This document shows, one piece after another, positions 39,825 to 53,814 of a DNA stretch of 64,000 nt. The notes under the pieces were generated by a model. The model did no database searches and was not told where the DNA came from. It saw only the letters and a list, made by a program, of their open reading frames with translations. The number at the start of each line of letters is the position of its first letter. The stretch's first letter is position 1. Source of the DNA: Aerosticca soli (lineage in GTDB: Bacteria > Pseudomonadota > Gammaproteobacteria > Xanthomonadales > Rhodanobacteraceae). Where the stretch lies: NCBI RefSeq assembly GCF_003967035.1, contig NZ_AP018560.1, positions 2,465,501-2,529,500 on the forward strand, read 5' to 3'. The translations under genes were made by a program, and so were the position numbers.

Positions 39825-40475
39825 ATGGAAACCCCCGCCCCGAACGCCTGGCTGCCCCGGCCGCTGCGCACCTTCGCCGGTCGCGCGCTGGAACGGGCGC
39901 TGGAGCGCGCTTTCGCGCTCGATCCGGATAGCGCCCGGCGCCTCGCCGCGCTGGAAGGGCGCAGCATCCGGCTGGACCTCGACGGCCCCGCGCTCGCGCT
40001 GACGCTGACGGTGACCGACGGTCGCCTGCGCGTGGGGCCGCCGCGCGCCGACAGCACGCTGCGCGTGGCCGCGACGCCCGGCAGCCTGCTGGCGATGGCG
40101 CTGCGTCGCGGCGGCGAGCACCTGGCGCCGGGCCGGGTCGCGATCGCCGGCGACGCCGAACTCGCCCGTCAGCTGGAGCGCCTGGCCGCGCGCTTTGCGC
40201 CGGACGTCGAGGAAGCCTTCGCGCAGACCTTCGGCGACGTGCTCGGCGTGCCGCTCTGGCGCGCGCTGCGCGATGCCCTGGCGCACGTGCGCGAGAGCGC
40301 CGCGCATCTGGCCGAGGATGGCGCCGACTGGCTGCGCGACGAGGCGCGTCTGGCCGTGCCGCGCGGCGAGCTCGAGGATTTCCTGGACGGCGTCGACGAC
40401 CTGCGCGAGCGCGCCGAGCGGCTGGAATCACGCCTTGCCCGCCTCGATGCCCGGGTCCGGGAGCGCCGCGGGTGA
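39825..40475 (+). CDS. ubiJ: Ubiquinone biosynthesis accessory protein UbiJ (SCP2 domain)
   Basis: A 216-residue protein with an N-terminal SCP2 lipid-binding domain (about 15-115, including [20 protein letters not shown] and [20 protein letters not shown]) and a C-terminal coiled coil ([19 protein letters not shown]). UbiJ with UbiK scaffolds the soluble ubiquinone biosynthesis complex. It overlaps ubiB by 4 bases; ubiE, which is next to ubiJ-ubiB in E. coli, is absent here. TACAAT ends 6 bases before the ATG, another leaderless-type start. Confidence 0.88.
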   Translation: METPAPNAWLPRPLRTFAGRALERALERAFALDPDSARRLAALEGRSIRLDLDGPALALTLTVTDGRLRVGPPRADSTLRVAATPGSLLAMALRRGGEHLAPGRVAIAGDAELARQLERLAARFAPDVEEAFAQTFGDVLGVPLWRALRDALAHVRESAAHLAEDGADWLRDEARLAVPRGELEDFLDGVDDLRERAERLESRLARLDARVRERRG

Positions 40476-42127
40476 GCGCCTTCCTGCAGGTTCCACGCGT
40501 ACTGCGCGTCGTCTCCGTGCTGCTCGCCTGGCGGCTGGATGCCTTCGTCGAGCCGGCGCCGTTGGCCCGGCCGCTGGCCTGGTTGCGGCCACTGCTGGCG
40601 CGGCCACGCCCGCAGGTGGAACAGCTGTCGCGCGGGGCCCGTCTGCGCGGCGCGCTCACCGAGCTCGGGCCGATCTTCGTCAAGGCCGGCCAGGTCATGT
40701 CCACCCGCCGCGACCTGGTGCCCGCCGACATCGCCGACGAGCTCGCGCTGCTGCAGGACGAGGTGCCGCCGTTTCCCGGCGCCGAGGCACGCGCCATCGT
40801 CGAGGCCGCCTTGAAGGCGCCGGTCGATGTGCTGTTTGCGAGCTTCGACGAGACCGCGCTCGCCTCCGCCTCGATCGCCCAGGTACACGCGGCGACGCTG
40901 CCGGACGGCCGCGCGGTGGTGGTCAAGGTGCTGCGGCCGGGCATCGAGGCCAAGATCGAGCGCGACGTCGCGCTGCTGCGCACGCTCGGCGCCCTGGTGC
41001 AGCGCTGGCATCCGCAGGCCGACAAGCTGCGCCCGCTGGAGATCGTCGCCGAGGTGGAAAAGATGCTCGAAAACGAGCTCGACCTCGAGCGCGAGGGCGC
41101 CAATGCCAGCCTGCTCCGGCGCAATTTCGCCAGCGGCGTCGATCTCTACGTGCCCGAGGTGTACTGGCCGCTCACCGGCGGCCGCGTGCTCACCCTGGAG
41201 CGCGTCTACGGGGCCAGCTGCGACGACCTGGCCGCCATCGACGCCGCCGGCATCGACCGCCGCAAGCTCGCCGCCAAGGGCGTGCGGGTGTTCTACGAGC
41301 AGGTGTTCCGCGACAATTTCTTCCACGCCGACGCGCATCCGGGCAACATCTGGGTCGATCTCGACCGGCGCGAGGAGCCGCGCTTCATCGCGCTCGATTT
41401 CGGCATCATGGGCACGCTGCCGGAAGCCGACCAGTACTGGCTGGCGCAGAACTTCCTCGCCCTGTTCGAGCGCGACTACGCGCGCATCGCCCGGCTGCAC
41501 GTGGATGCCGGCTGGATGCCTTCCACCGTGCGCCTGGACGAACTGGAAGCGGCGGTGCGCACGGTGTGCGAGCCTTACTTCACCCGTCCGCTGGCGCAGA
41601 TCTCCATCGCCGAGCTGGTGGTCAAGCTGTTCCAGACCGCGCGCCGCTTCGAGCTCACGCTGCAGCCGCAGCTCATCCTGCTGCAGAAGACGCTGCTCAA
41701 CATCGAGGGCGTCGGGCGCCTGCTCGATCCGGAGATCGACATCTGGGCCGTGGCGCATCCGGTCTTGAAGCGCATCCTGCGCGAACGCTACGGCCTGCGC
41801 CGCACCTTGCACGAGCTGCGCCGGCGGTTGCCCGAATGGGCCCGCGCCGCGCCGGAACTGCCCGAGTTGATGCGCGATGCGCTGCGCCAGATCGCCCACG
41901 GCGAACGCGTCCAGCGGACCGCGCCGGCGGAACTGGCCTGGCGCCTCGAGCTCGCCCGCCGCGAGCGCCGGGCGCGCGTGGCCAGCCTGCTCGGCGCCAG
42001 CCTCTTGATCGGCGCCGCCCTGCTGTGGACGCAGCCCGCGCCGCACCCGACGTGGCCGGCCGCGCTCGCCGCCCTGGCCGGCATCCTCGCCTTCCTCGCC
42101 GGCTGGCCGCGGCGGCGGACGCCTTGA
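40472..42127 (+). CDS. ubiB: Ubiquinone biosynthesis ATPase/kinase-like protein UbiB
   Basis: A 551-residue ABC1/ADCK-family protein needed for ubiquinone synthesis, possibly extracting lipid intermediates from the membrane. The KxGQ motif is in [16 protein letters not shown], the Ala-rich loop in [11 protein letters not shown], and the kinase-like [15 protein letters not shown] and ALDFGIMG catalytic motifs are intact. Two C-terminal membrane segments span about residues 500-550. It begins with GTG overlapping the ubiJ stop. Confidence 0.95.
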   Translation: MSAFLQVPRVLRVVSVLLAWRLDAFVEPAPLARPLAWLRPLLARPRPQVEQLSRGARLRGALTELGPIFVKAGQVMSTRRDLVPADIADELALLQDEVPPFPGAEARAIVEAALKAPVDVLFASFDETALASASIAQVHAATLPDGRAVVVKVLRPGIEAKIERDVALLRTLGALVQRWHPQADKLRPLEIVAEVEKMLENELDLEREGANASLLRRNFASGVDLYVPEVYWPLTGGRVLTLERVYGASCDDLAAIDAAGIDRRKLAAKGVRVFYEQVFRDNFFHADAHPGNIWVDLDRREEPRFIALDFGIMGTLPEADQYWLAQNFLALFERDYARIARLHVDAGWMPSTVRLDELEAAVRTVCEPYFTRPLAQISIAELVVKLFQTARRFELTLQPQLILLQKTLLNIEGVGRLLDPEIDIWAVAHPVLKRILRERYGLRRTLHELRRRLPEWARAAPELPELMRDALRQIAHGERVQRTAPAELAWRLELARRERRARVASLLGASLLIGAALLWTQPAPHPTWPAALAALAGILAFLAGWPRRRTP

Positions 42128-42840
42128 GGCTGGACATCCTCCATCAGGACGCGGACCTCCTGGCGGTGAACAAACCGGCGGGGCTGCCCGTCCACCGCTC
42201 CAGGCTGGTCGGGCCGGCCGAGGCGTTCCTGGTCGATCTTCTGCGCGAGCAGCTCGGCGGCGCTGTGCATCTGGTGCACCGGCTGGACCGGCCGACCAGC
42301 GGCGTGCTGCTCATCGCGCGCTCGGCCGAGGTCGCCTCGGCGCTCGGCGAGCAGTTCATGCGCCGCGAGGTTGCCAAGCGCTACCTCGCCGTGGTGCGCG
42401 GCTGGCCGGAACCGGCCGAGGGCCTGATCGACTACCCGCTGCCCGGCGCGCGCGAGACCGGCCCGCGCCGCGAGGCGCGCACGCACTACCGGCGCCTGGC
42501 CACGGTCGAGGTGCCGATCGCGCTCGGCCGCTATCCGCAACAGCGTTATGCGTGGATGCTGGCGCTTCCGGAAACCGGCCGCTTCCGGCAGATCCGCAAG
42601 CATTTCGCCCACATCCACCACCCGGTGATCGGCGACAGCCAGCACGGCCGCAGCGACCACAACCGGCTCTACCGGCAGCATTTCGGCTGTCACCGGCTGC
42701 TGCTGCATGCCTGGCAGCTGGACTTTCGCCACCCGCGCGATGCCCGCGCCATGCGCATCGAAGCGCCGCTCGATGCCGCCTTCGCCGACCTCCTGGCGCG
42801 CTTTGGCTGGTCCGTGCCGGTGACACCCGACGCCGGCTAG
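42124..42840 (+). CDS. truC: RluA-family pseudouridine synthase, TruC-like
   Basis: A 238-residue pseudouridine synthase. The catalytic aspartate lies in [18 protein letters not shown] and the N-terminus [24 protein letters not shown] closely follows E. coli TruC, which makes pseudouridine 65 in tRNA. The predicted start is TTG at 42124, overlapping the ubiB TGA; there is no ATG or GTG before the conserved N-terminus. Activity on tRNA over rRNA is inferred from likeness. Confidence 0.87.
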   Translation: MRLDILHQDADLLAVNKPAGLPVHRSRLVGPAEAFLVDLLREQLGGAVHLVHRLDRPTSGVLLIARSAEVASALGEQFMRREVAKRYLAVVRGWPEPAEGLIDYPLPGARETGPRREARTHYRRLATVEVPIALGRYPQQRYAWMLALPETGRFRQIRKHFAHIHHPVIGDSQHGRSDHNRLYRQHFGCHRLLLHAWQLDFRHPRDARAMRIEAPLDAAFADLLARFGWSVPVTPDAG

Positions 42841-42851
42841 ACTTGGCCGCC

Positions 42852-43274
42852 ATGCTGGTCATCGACGCCCATCTCGCCCTGCCCGAAACCGAGCTCGACG
42901 AACGCTTCCTGCGTGCCGACGGGCCGGGCGGTCAACATGTGAACCGCACTGAGAGCGCGGTGGAACTGCGCTTCGACGTCGCCCGCTCGCCCACGTTGCC
43001 GGACGCCGTGCGCGAGCGTCTGCTGGCGCGGCGCGACCGCCGGCTCAACGCCGACGGCGTGCTGGTGATCCAGGCCCGCCGCTTCCGCGACCAGGCGCGC
43101 AACCGCGAGGATGCCCGCGAGCGGTTGGCCACGATCGTGCGCGCGGCGCTCGTCGAGCCGAAACGGCGCGTGGCGACGCGCCCGACGCGCGCCGCACGGG
43201 AACGACGGCTGGCCGGCAAGCAGCAGCGCAGCCGGATCAAGCGCTTGCGCACCCGACCGGAGCGCGACGCATGA
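42852..43274 (+). CDS. arfB: Alternative ribosome-rescue factor ArfB
   Basis: A 140-residue peptidyl-tRNA hydrolase (YaeJ) that frees ribosomes stalled on mRNAs without stop codons. The catalytic GGQ is in RADGPGGQHVNRTESAVELR (near residue 28), and the basic C-terminal tail (AARERRLAGKQQRSRIKRL) is the part that enters the empty mRNA channel. Its length matches the family. The stop overlaps the next start as ATGA. Confidence 0.94.
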   Translation: MLVIDAHLALPETELDERFLRADGPGGQHVNRTESAVELRFDVARSPTLPDAVRERLLARRDRRLNADGVLVIQARRFRDQARNREDARERLATIVRAALVEPKRRVATRPTRAARERRLAGKQQRSRIKRLRTRPERDA

Positions 43275-43864
43275 GCGGCCTGGAGCTGCCGGCGGTACCG
43301 CCGCAGGCACCGCGCACCGGCGGCCGCTTCTGGCCCTGGCTCGCACGCGTCCTGCTGCGGCTTTCCGGCTGGCGGCTGGTCGGCACGCTGCCCGACTGCC
43401 CGAAACTCATCCTGATCGGCGCGCCGCATTCGTCCTACTGGGACGGCGTGTGGGGCCTCATGTTCAAGGTGGCGCTCAGGCTCGACATCAAGATCATGAT
43501 CAAGCGCGAGGTGCTGGACGGCCCGCTCGGCCTCATCCTGAAACCGCTCGGCATGATCGGCATCGATCGCGGCGCCGCGATCGGCGTGGTCGAGCAGATG
43601 GTCGAGCATTTCCGCCGCAGGCCCCGGCTGTGGCTCGGCATCACGCCGGAAGGCACGCGCCGGGCGGTCACGCAGTGGAAGAGCGGCTTCCTGCGCATCG
43701 CCCGCGCCGCCAACGTGCCGATCCTGCCGGTGTTCATCGACTATCCCAGCAAGACCTTCACCTTAGGCCCGTTGCAACAGGCCACCGACGACCCGGACGC
43801 CGACATGGCGCGCATCCGCGCGTTGTTTCGCGGCTACCACGGCAAACACCGCGACAGCACTTGA
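43271..43864 (+). CDS. PlsC-like 1-acyl-glycerol-3-phosphate acyltransferase
   Basis: A 197-residue acyltransferase of the PlsC superfamily. The HX4D motif is HSSYWD near residue 56, and GITPEGTRR near 126 is the second conserved block (EGTR). There is at most one membrane-associated segment. It may acylate lysophospholipids or another lipid; the substrate is unknown. It overlaps arfB by 4 bases and lies 5 bases before a LysE-family gene. Confidence 0.85.
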   Translation: MSGLELPAVPPQAPRTGGRFWPWLARVLLRLSGWRLVGTLPDCPKLILIGAPHSSYWDGVWGLMFKVALRLDIKIMIKREVLDGPLGLILKPLGMIGIDRGAAIGVVEQMVEHFRRRPRLWLGITPEGTRRAVTQWKSGFLRIARAANVPILPVFIDYPSKTFTLGPLQQATDDPDADMARIRALFRGYHGKHRDST

Positions 43865-43869
43865 GACTC

Positions 43870-44499
43870 ATGGACAGCATCCAGCACTACGGCGCCTTCC
43901 TCGCCGCCTGCGTCGCCCTCGCCCTCACCCCGGGCCTGGACACGTTCTACATCCTCGCCCGCAGCGGCCGCGAGGGGCGGCTCGCCGGACTGGGCGCCGT
44001 ACTCGGCATCCTGTGCGGCTGCGTGGTGCACACGCTGGCCGCGGTGCTCGGACTGTCGGCCATCCTGATGACCTCGGCGCTGGCCTTCGCGGTGCTCAAG
44101 TATCTGGGTGCCGCCTATCTGGTGTGGGTGGGACTGCGCATGCTGCTCACCCGGCAGACCGCGCACACGGGCGCCACCACCCGCGGCCGCGGCTTTGCCG
44201 CCGCCTTCCGCCAGGGCCTGCTGACCAACGCGCTGAACCCGAAAGTGGCGTTGTTCTACCTGGCCTTCCTGCCGCAGTTCATCGCCCCGCATGCCGCCCA
44301 CCCGCAGCTCGGTCTGCTGCTGCTGGGACTGAGCTTCATCGCCATCGGCTTCGTCTGGTCGCTGGTGCTGGCCCTGCTCGGCGCGCGCATCAACCAGCTG
44401 CTGCGGCGCCGACCGCGCATTGGCCTCTGGGCCGACCGGCTGTGCGGCGGGGTCCTGCTCGGCTTCGGGCTGCGCCTGGCGCTGCAGCGGCGCGGCTGA
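43870..44499 (+). CDS. LysE/RhtB-family amino acid exporter
   Basis: A 209-residue integral membrane protein with about six helices of the LysE/RhtB superfamily, which exports amino acids or related metabolites. The signature ALTPGLDTFYILARS is at about residues 19-33 and NALNPKVALFYLAFLPQF near 122-139. The substrate cannot be told. It is convergent with the LysR gene, 60 bases away. Confidence 0.9.
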   Translation: MDSIQHYGAFLAACVALALTPGLDTFYILARSGREGRLAGLGAVLGILCGCVVHTLAAVLGLSAILMTSALAFAVLKYLGAAYLVWVGLRMLLTRQTAHTGATTRGRGFAAAFRQGLLTNALNPKVALFYLAFLPQFIAPHAAHPQLGLLLLGLSFIAIGFVWSLVLALLGARINQLLRRRPRIGLWADRLCGGVLLGFGLRLALQRRG

Positions 44500-44559
44500 T
44501 TGCTCCGACGCCGGCGCGCGAGCGCGCTGGAACAGGCGGTGGCTGAAGGCGCGGGTTTT

Positions 44560-45588
44560 TCAGCGCTCCGAATGGCCCGGCTCGTCGTAATCGCGATGGA
44601 CCAGCAGCCCCGGGCGGATCAGGTCGATGAACGCCTGCGCCTCGGGCCGCAGGAATTTGCCCTTGCGCATCACCACGCCGTAGCTGCGCTGCGGGAAGTA
44701 CTGGCGCAGGTTGCGTACCGCCAACCGCGCGCGGTCGACCTCGGTGATGCAGATGCCGGTGACGATGGAGATGCCAAGGCCCATGGCCACGTATTCCTTG
44801 ATCACGTCCCAGCCGCCGACTTCGATCGCCACCTGGTAGGACACCTGCGCGCGCTGGAACACCAGATCGACCAGCCGGTAGGTGGACAGGCGCTGCGGCG
44901 GCAGGATCAGGCCGTAGGGTGACAGATCCTCGAGGGCGATCTGCTCCTTGCGCGCCAGCGGGTGATCCGGCGGCATGATCAGCATCGGATCGAAACGGTA
45001 GACCGGCGCCCAGGCGATGTCGTTGGGCACGTCCAGCATCGAGCCCACGGCGAAGTCGGCCTCGTCGGCGCGCAGCATGGCCAGGCCGTCCTTGCCGGTG
45101 ACATTGGCCAGCTGCAGATGCACCGCCGGATAGCGCTCGCGATAGCGGCGCACCAGTTCCGGCAGCAGGTACTGGATGGTGGAGGTGCCGGCGGCGATCA
45201 CCAGCTTGCCGGCGGCGAGGCCCTTGATGCGGGTCTGGAAATCCTGCTCCAGGGTCTCCCAGCCCTCGATGAGCGGCCGGGCCAGTTCGTACAGCGCCTC
45301 GCCGGCGTCGGTCAGGTTCACGCGGCGGCGGCGGCGCTCCAGCAGGGTCGCGCCGAGCTCCCGCTCCAGCGCCTTGAGCTGCAGGCTGATCGTCGGCTGG
45401 GACAGGAACAGCGCTTCGGCGGCGCGGCTCAGGCTGCCGAGCTTGACGATGTGCACGAAGGCCCGCAGCTGCTTGAAGCGGTTGCCCTTGTAGTAGAAGC
45501 GCAGCGATTCGCCGGTGTCTGCCGGGCGGCCGGCAGGCCTCGGCAGACGGCGCTTGCGTGGCGCACGACCCACTTTTTTGGCAGTCAT
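44560..45588 (-). CDS. LysR-family regulator, likely of aceB-aceA
   Basis: A 342-residue LysR-type regulator. The N-terminal winged helix spans about residues 38-95 (FVHIVKLGSLSRAAEALFLS and TISLQLKALERELG), preceded by a basic 25-residue extension, and the effector domain follows (about 120-325). Divergent from malate synthase and isocitrate lyase, it is the natural candidate to control the glyoxylate shunt. A 21-base dyad that fits a LysR site lies between them at 45617-45637. The co-inducer is unknown. Confidence 0.88.
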   Translation of the reverse strand: MTAKKVGRAPRKRRLPRPAGRPADTGESLRFYYKGNRFKQLRAFVHIVKLGSLSRAAEALFLSQPTISLQLKALERELGATLLERRRRRVNLTDAGEALYELARPLIEGWETLEQDFQTRIKGLAAGKLVIAAGTSTIQYLLPELVRRYRERYPAVHLQLANVTGKDGLAMLRADEADFAVGSMLDVPNDIAWAPVYRFDPMLIMPPDHPLARKEQIALEDLSPYGLILPPQRLSTYRLVDLVFQRAQVSYQVAIEVGGWDVIKEYVAMGLGISIVTGICITEVDRARLAVRNLRQYFPQRSYGVVMRKGKFLRPEAQAFIDLIRPGLLVHRDYDEPGHSER

Positions 45589-45616
45589 TTCAATCTAATA
45601 AGAAAAGTATTTGCAT

Positions 45617-45637
45617 TTTCAATATGTCAGATTGAAA
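45617..45637. promoter_or_regulatory. Probable LysR operator between the regulator and aceB
   Basis: A perfect dyad TTTCAAT, 7 bases, ATTGAAA of T-N11-A type. A third half-site copy, TTTCAATCT, lies at 45588-45596 over the regulator start codon, pairing as an inverted 9-mer with 45629-45637. The gap is markedly AT-rich for this genome. Confidence 0.65.
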
Positions 45638-45707
45638 CATTCGCTTTGTCAAATGTCTTCTTTGGGGCATAGCGTGGCCTTCCGACCCACCCTCATCGGA
45701 GATGGTC

Positions 45708-47300
45708 ATGGCCGTACCGCAGGAACATTGGTCCCTTCCCACCCTCACCGGCGCGCCGAGCTCACGCGCGGCAAGCCTGGCTACGCCGGAGGCGCTGGCT
45801 TTCGTCGCCGAACTCCACCGCCGCTTCGAGCCCGAACGCCGGCGGCTGCTCGAAGCCCGTCGCCAACGCCAGGCCAGCTACGACGCCGGTGCGCTGCCCG
45901 ATTTCCGCGCCGACACCGCCGACATCCGCGAGTCGGACTGGTCGGTGGCGCCGATCCCGGCCGCCTTGCGCGATCGCCGGGTGGAGATCACCGGCCCCGT
46001 CGAGCGCAAGATGATCATCAACGCGCTGAACTCCGGCGCGCGCGTGTTCATGGCCGATTTCGAGGATTCGACCACGCCGACCCTGGCCAACCTGCTCGAC
46101 GGCCAGCGCAATCTGCGCGATGCGGTGACCGGCACCCTCGAATACACCTCGCCGGAGGGCCGGCACTATCGCGTCGGCGCCGATCCGGCGGTACTGGTGG
46201 TGCGTCCACGTGGCTGGCATCTGCCGGAGAAACATGTCGAGGTCGACGGCGAACCAGTCGCCGGGGCCCTGTTCGATTTCGGGCTGTATGCCTTCCACAA
46301 TGCCCGCGACCTGCATGCGCGCGATCTCGGCCCCTATTTCTACCTGCCCAAGCTGGAGGCGATGGAGGAAGCCGCGCTGTGGGACGCGGTGATGGAGCAT
46401 GCCGAGCGCGCGCTGGGACTGCCGCTAGGCAGCATGAAGGCCACCGTGCTGATCGAGACGCTGCCGGCGGCGTTCCAGATGGATGAGATCCTCTACGCCC
46501 TGCGCCGGCGCGTGGTCGGCCTCAACTGCGGCCGCTGGGATTACATCTTCTCGTATCTCAAGACCCTGCGCGCCCATCGTGACCGCGTGCTGCCCGAACG
46601 CGGCCAGGTGCAGATGACGGTGCCGTTCCTGAAGGCCTATTCGGAGCTGTTGATCCGTACCTGCCATCATCGCGGCGCCTTTGCGATGGGCGGCATGGCC
46701 GCGCAGATCCCGATCAAGGGTGACGAGGCGGCCAACGCCGCCGCACTGGAAAAAGTGCGCGCGGACAAGCTGCGCGAGGTCAAGGCCGGCCACGACGGCA
46801 CCTGGGTCGCGCATCCGGCGCTGGTACCGGTGGCCAAGGCGGTCTTCGACGAATACATGCCCGAGCCGAACCAGCGCGACGTGCTGCGCGAGGATGTGCG
46901 CGTCACCCGCGAGGAACTGCTGACCCCTTGCGCCGGCACCATCACCCGCGCCGGCTTCGACAACAACGTGGAGGTGGCACTGCGCTATACCGCCGCCTGG
47001 CTGGATGGCCTGGGCTGCGTGCCGATCCATCACCTGATGGAAGACGCCGCCACCGCCGAGATCGCCCGCGCGCAGCTGTGGCAGTGGCTGCATCACGGTG
47101 ACCTGCACTTTGCGGACCATGCGCCGATCGATTTCGCCCTGTTCGACCGCGCGCTGGCCGCCCATGCCCACCGCCTGGGCGAAAGCGATCTGCCCGGCGC
47201 CACCCGCGCCGACGAGGCCGCCGCCCTGCTCTCCGCGCTCACCCACGCCGACCAGCTCGGCGACTTCCTCACCCTGCCCGCCTACGACCGCATCGATTGA
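45708..47300 (+). CDS. aceB: Malate synthase A
   Basis: A 530-residue enzyme that joins glyoxylate and acetyl-CoA to malate. FMADFEDSTTPTLANLLDGQ, RPRGWHLPEKHVEVDG, METLPA-type VLIETLPAAFQMDEILYALR and LNCGRWDYIFSYLK carry the acid/base and metal residues of the MSA family. GGAG lies 6 bases before the ATG at 45708; another ATG at 45702 is closer to GGAG and less likely. It is followed by aceA after 74 bases. Confidence 0.97.
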   Translation: MAVPQEHWSLPTLTGAPSSRAASLATPEALAFVAELHRRFEPERRRLLEARRQRQASYDAGALPDFRADTADIRESDWSVAPIPAALRDRRVEITGPVERKMIINALNSGARVFMADFEDSTTPTLANLLDGQRNLRDAVTGTLEYTSPEGRHYRVGADPAVLVVRPRGWHLPEKHVEVDGEPVAGALFDFGLYAFHNARDLHARDLGPYFYLPKLEAMEEAALWDAVMEHAERALGLPLGSMKATVLIETLPAAFQMDEILYALRRRVVGLNCGRWDYIFSYLKTLRAHRDRVLPERGQVQMTVPFLKAYSELLIRTCHHRGAFAMGGMAAQIPIKGDEAANAAALEKVRADKLREVKAGHDGTWVAHPALVPVAKAVFDEYMPEPNQRDVLREDVRVTREELLTPCAGTITRAGFDNNVEVALRYTAAWLDGLGCVPIHHLMEDAATAEIARAQLWQWLHHGDLHFADHAPIDFALFDRALAAHAHRLGESDLPGATRADEAAALLSALTHADQLGDFLTLPAYDRID

Positions 47301-47374
47301 CGCGCGGCGCTTCGCCCGCGCCCTCACCACCCCTCCGATAAGGAAGGGGCACGACACATGATTGGAGCCACGCC

Positions 47375-48661
<1,287 letters not shown>

Positions 48662-48706
48662 ACACCGGCCGCCAGAAGGGAGAAAACGGGGGAGAAGAAA
48701 AGGCCA

Positions 48707-48748
48707 GCCCCGGTATCAGCGGGAGGGGGAGGGGACTGATACCGGGGC
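48707..48748. terminator. 13-bp hairpin with G-rich loop after aceA
   Basis: A perfect 13-bp stem (48707-48719 with 48736-48748) encloses a 16-base loop that is nearly all G with single A residues. No U-run follows on the plus strand; a second smaller hairpin CGGTTT/AAACCG lies at about 48759-48777. The region separates aceA from convergent comM and probably ends or protects both transcripts. Confidence 0.55.
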
Positions 48749-48827
48749 GGCGGGGCGACGGTTTCATTAAAAAACCGGCCGGTGCATATATTAGCGGCCA
48801 CGGCCCGAAAGTCAACCCCGAAAACCT

Positions 48828-50318
<1,491 letters not shown>

Positions 50319-50393
50319 CCGATCCAGCCCAGCGATCCGTCCGGGAGGACGTCATCCATGGCTGACATCGCGTCTCCAGCACCAAACCTGCTG

Positions 50394-50448
50394 CGAAAAA
50401 CAACCGCCCCCGATCGTTCTCGGGGTGAGGGTGACGGATCGGGGGCGG
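50394..50448 (-). terminator. Intrinsic terminator of ubiK
   Basis: A perfect 12-bp GC-rich stem (50448-50437 with 50415-50404, 21-base loop) is followed on the minus strand by TTGTTTTT. It lies 17 bases beyond the ubiK stop and separates ubiK from comM. Confidence 0.75.
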
Positions 50449-50465
50449 CTCCCGGGAGCTAGCTT

Positions 50466-50723
50466 TCAAGGCCTCCCGCGGGTCAGCTCGGCTTCGAGCC
50501 TGGCCACTTGCCCTTCCAGCTCCTCGAGTCTGGCGCGGGTACGGGCCAATACCTGGCTTTGCACGTCGAACTCCTCACGGGTGACCAGCTCGAGGCGACG
50601 CAATCCCTGCATCAGGACATCGCGAAAGTTGGCGCGGAGATCCTCTTGCGCCTGAGCCAATCCTGGCGGAACCAACGAAGCGAGTCGCAGGGCAATTTGG
50701 TCGATGTCCCGCCTGTCCATCAT
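50466..50723 (-). CDS. ubiK: Ubiquinone biosynthesis accessory factor UbiK
   Basis: An 85-residue helical protein of the BMFP/YqiC family that binds UbiJ and supports the ubiquinone biosynthesis complex. The N-terminal half is an amphipathic helix (IDQIALRLASLVPPGL, then EDLRANFRDVLMQGLRRLEL) and the C-terminal half a coiled coil (TRARLEELEGQVARLEAEL). The ATG at 50723 has GAGGTG upstream; the next codon is also ATG. Its partner ubiJ is about 10 kb away in this window. Confidence 0.9.
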   Translation of the reverse strand: MMDRRDIDQIALRLASLVPPGLAQAQEDLRANFRDVLMQGLRRLELVTREEFDVQSQVLARTRARLEELEGQVARLEAELTRGRP

Positions 50724-50821
50724 GGAAGGCACCTCGCGCTCGTCGGGAACAAGTCTAGGCAAGGGGACCCAAGGCGCACCATCGGCATGCTCCAGCAGAA
50801 TGTGTAGGCGTTTTCTTATAG

Positions 50822-51244
<423 letters not shown>

Positions 51245-51254
51245 CGCGCGGGTT

Positions 51255-52001
51255 TCAAGACTTGGCTTTGCCCTGGTTGGCCACCGCGGCCATCTTGGCG
51301 GCGATCTCGGCCGGGTCACCCAGGTAATAGTGACGCAGCGGCTTGAGCGCTGCGTCGAACTCGTACACCAGCGGCACACCGTTGGGCACGTTGAGCTCGA
51401 CGATCGCCTCGTCGGAGATGTCGTCCAGATACTTGATGAGCGCACGCATGGAATTGCCGTGCGCGGAGACCAGCACGCGCTCGCCGGCGCGGATGGCCGG
51501 GGCGAGCACGTCGTGCCAATAGGGCAGCACGCGGGCGACGGTGTCCTTCAGGCACTCGGTGTCGGGAATCAGCGACGGATCGAGCTTGGCGTAGCGCGGG
51601 TCCTTGAGTGCGGGGTTGTCGGCGCGCTTCATCGGCGGCGGCGGCACGTCGTAGCTGCGCCGCCAGATCTTGACCTGCGCCTCGCCGTACTTTGCCGCCG
51701 TCTCGGCCTTGTTGAGGCCGGTCAGCGCGCCGTAGTGCCGCTCGTTGAGCCGCCAGTCGGTGTAGACCGGCAGCCACATCTGGTCGAGCGCATCGAGCAC
51801 GCCCCACAGCGTGCGCACGGCGCGCTTGAGCACCGAGGTATGTGCCACGTCGAAGGCGTAGCCTTCCTGCTTGAGCAGGCGGCCGGCCTCCAGCGCCTCG
51901 GCCATGCCCTGTTCGGACAGATCGACGTCGGCCCAGCCGCTGAAGCGGTTTTCGAGATTCCACTGCGACTGGCCGTGGCGGATCATGACGAGCTTGAACA
52001 T
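51255..52001 (-). CDS. gpmA: 2,3-bisphosphoglycerate-dependent phosphoglycerate mutase
   Basis: A 248-residue glycolytic enzyme interconverting 3- and 2-phosphoglycerate. The phosphohistidine motif [20 protein letters not shown] is at residues 4-23, with the second histidine in [16 protein letters not shown] and the [18 protein letters not shown] block between them. The length is that of the dPGM family (about 250). Confidence 0.97.
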   Translation of the reverse strand: MFKLVMIRHGQSQWNLENRFSGWADVDLSEQGMAEALEAGRLLKQEGYAFDVAHTSVLKRAVRTLWGVLDALDQMWLPVYTDWRLNERHYGALTGLNKAETAAKYGEAQVKIWRRSYDVPPPPMKRADNPALKDPRYAKLDPSLIPDTECLKDTVARVLPYWHDVLAPAIRAGERVLVSAHGNSMRALIKYLDDISDEAIVELNVPNGVPLVYEFDAALKPLRHYYLGDPAEIAAKMAAVANQGKAKS

Positions 52002-52083
52002 GGCGGCGACTGGATGCGTATGGAAACCGCCGCATGGTGGAGCGGATGACCGCGCCCCGTCAATCGCTCCGCGCGAAGACCGC

Positions 52084-52623
52084 TCAGCGCAGGCTCATGC
52101 GATACAGCAGGCCGTCGCGACGGATGTAGTGGTGCCACAGCGCGGCGGCGGCATGCAGGCCGATCACGCCGTAGAACACGTTGCCGAGCACCTCGTGGAT
52201 TTCCTCGCAGGTTTCGGCGAGGCCCGGCGACGGCCCGACCAGGCGGAACGACCAGTCCAGCCCGGCCAGCACCACCGGCTTGTCGTGCAGGTTGAAGATG
52301 AGGATGCCGAGCAAGGGCTGCACCACCACGAAGGCATAGAGCGCCACGTGCACGATGCGGCTCAACCAGTCCAGCAAGGGACCGCTCGGCACCGGCGGCG
52401 GCGCACCGCGATAAAGGCGCCAGAGGATGCGCAGGATCGAGGTCACCAGCAGCAGACTGCCGGCCCAGATGTGCACGTTCATCCACAAGGTGCGGCTGGC
52501 GCTGCCGCGCGGCCCGCGCACCTCGATGGCGAGATAGGCCAGGGCGACGAGCAGAAAACTCAGCCAGTGGAAGATCACGCTGAGGGTGTCGTAGCGGGGG
52601 GAAGCAGGTACGCGCTCTTGCAT
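52084..52623 (-). CDS. Cytochrome b561-family protein
   Basis: A 179-residue four-helix di-heme b cytochrome of the prokaryotic b561 family, which moves electrons between quinol and periplasmic partners or superoxide. Heme-ligand histidines are in [31 protein letters not shown] and [18 protein letters not shown] precedes the ATG at 52623. The electron partner is unknown. Confidence 0.88.
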   Translation of the reverse strand: MQERVPASPRYDTLSVIFHWLSFLLVALAYLAIEVRGPRGSASRTLWMNVHIWAGSLLLVTSILRILWRLYRGAPPPVPSGPLLDWLSRIVHVALYAFVVVQPLLGILIFNLHDKPVVLAGLDWSFRLVGPSPGLAETCEEIHEVLGNVFYGVIGLHAAAALWHHYIRRDGLLYRMSLR

Positions 52624-52700
52624 GGCCAGTCCTTCTGGAATCACCGAAGCATGCCTTCAACGTGTCATGCGCGGCTTAAGGCGTGCTTTTGCTGCGACAT

Positions 52701-53795
<1,095 letters not shown>

Positions 53796-53814
53796 TCACC
53801 CCCGGAGCCCTCTC

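Noticed and set aside
44500-44559. Intrinsic terminator between the LysE and LysR genes
   Set aside because: A GCGCGC repeat and a TTTTT run are present but about 25 bases apart, so they do not form a proper terminator.
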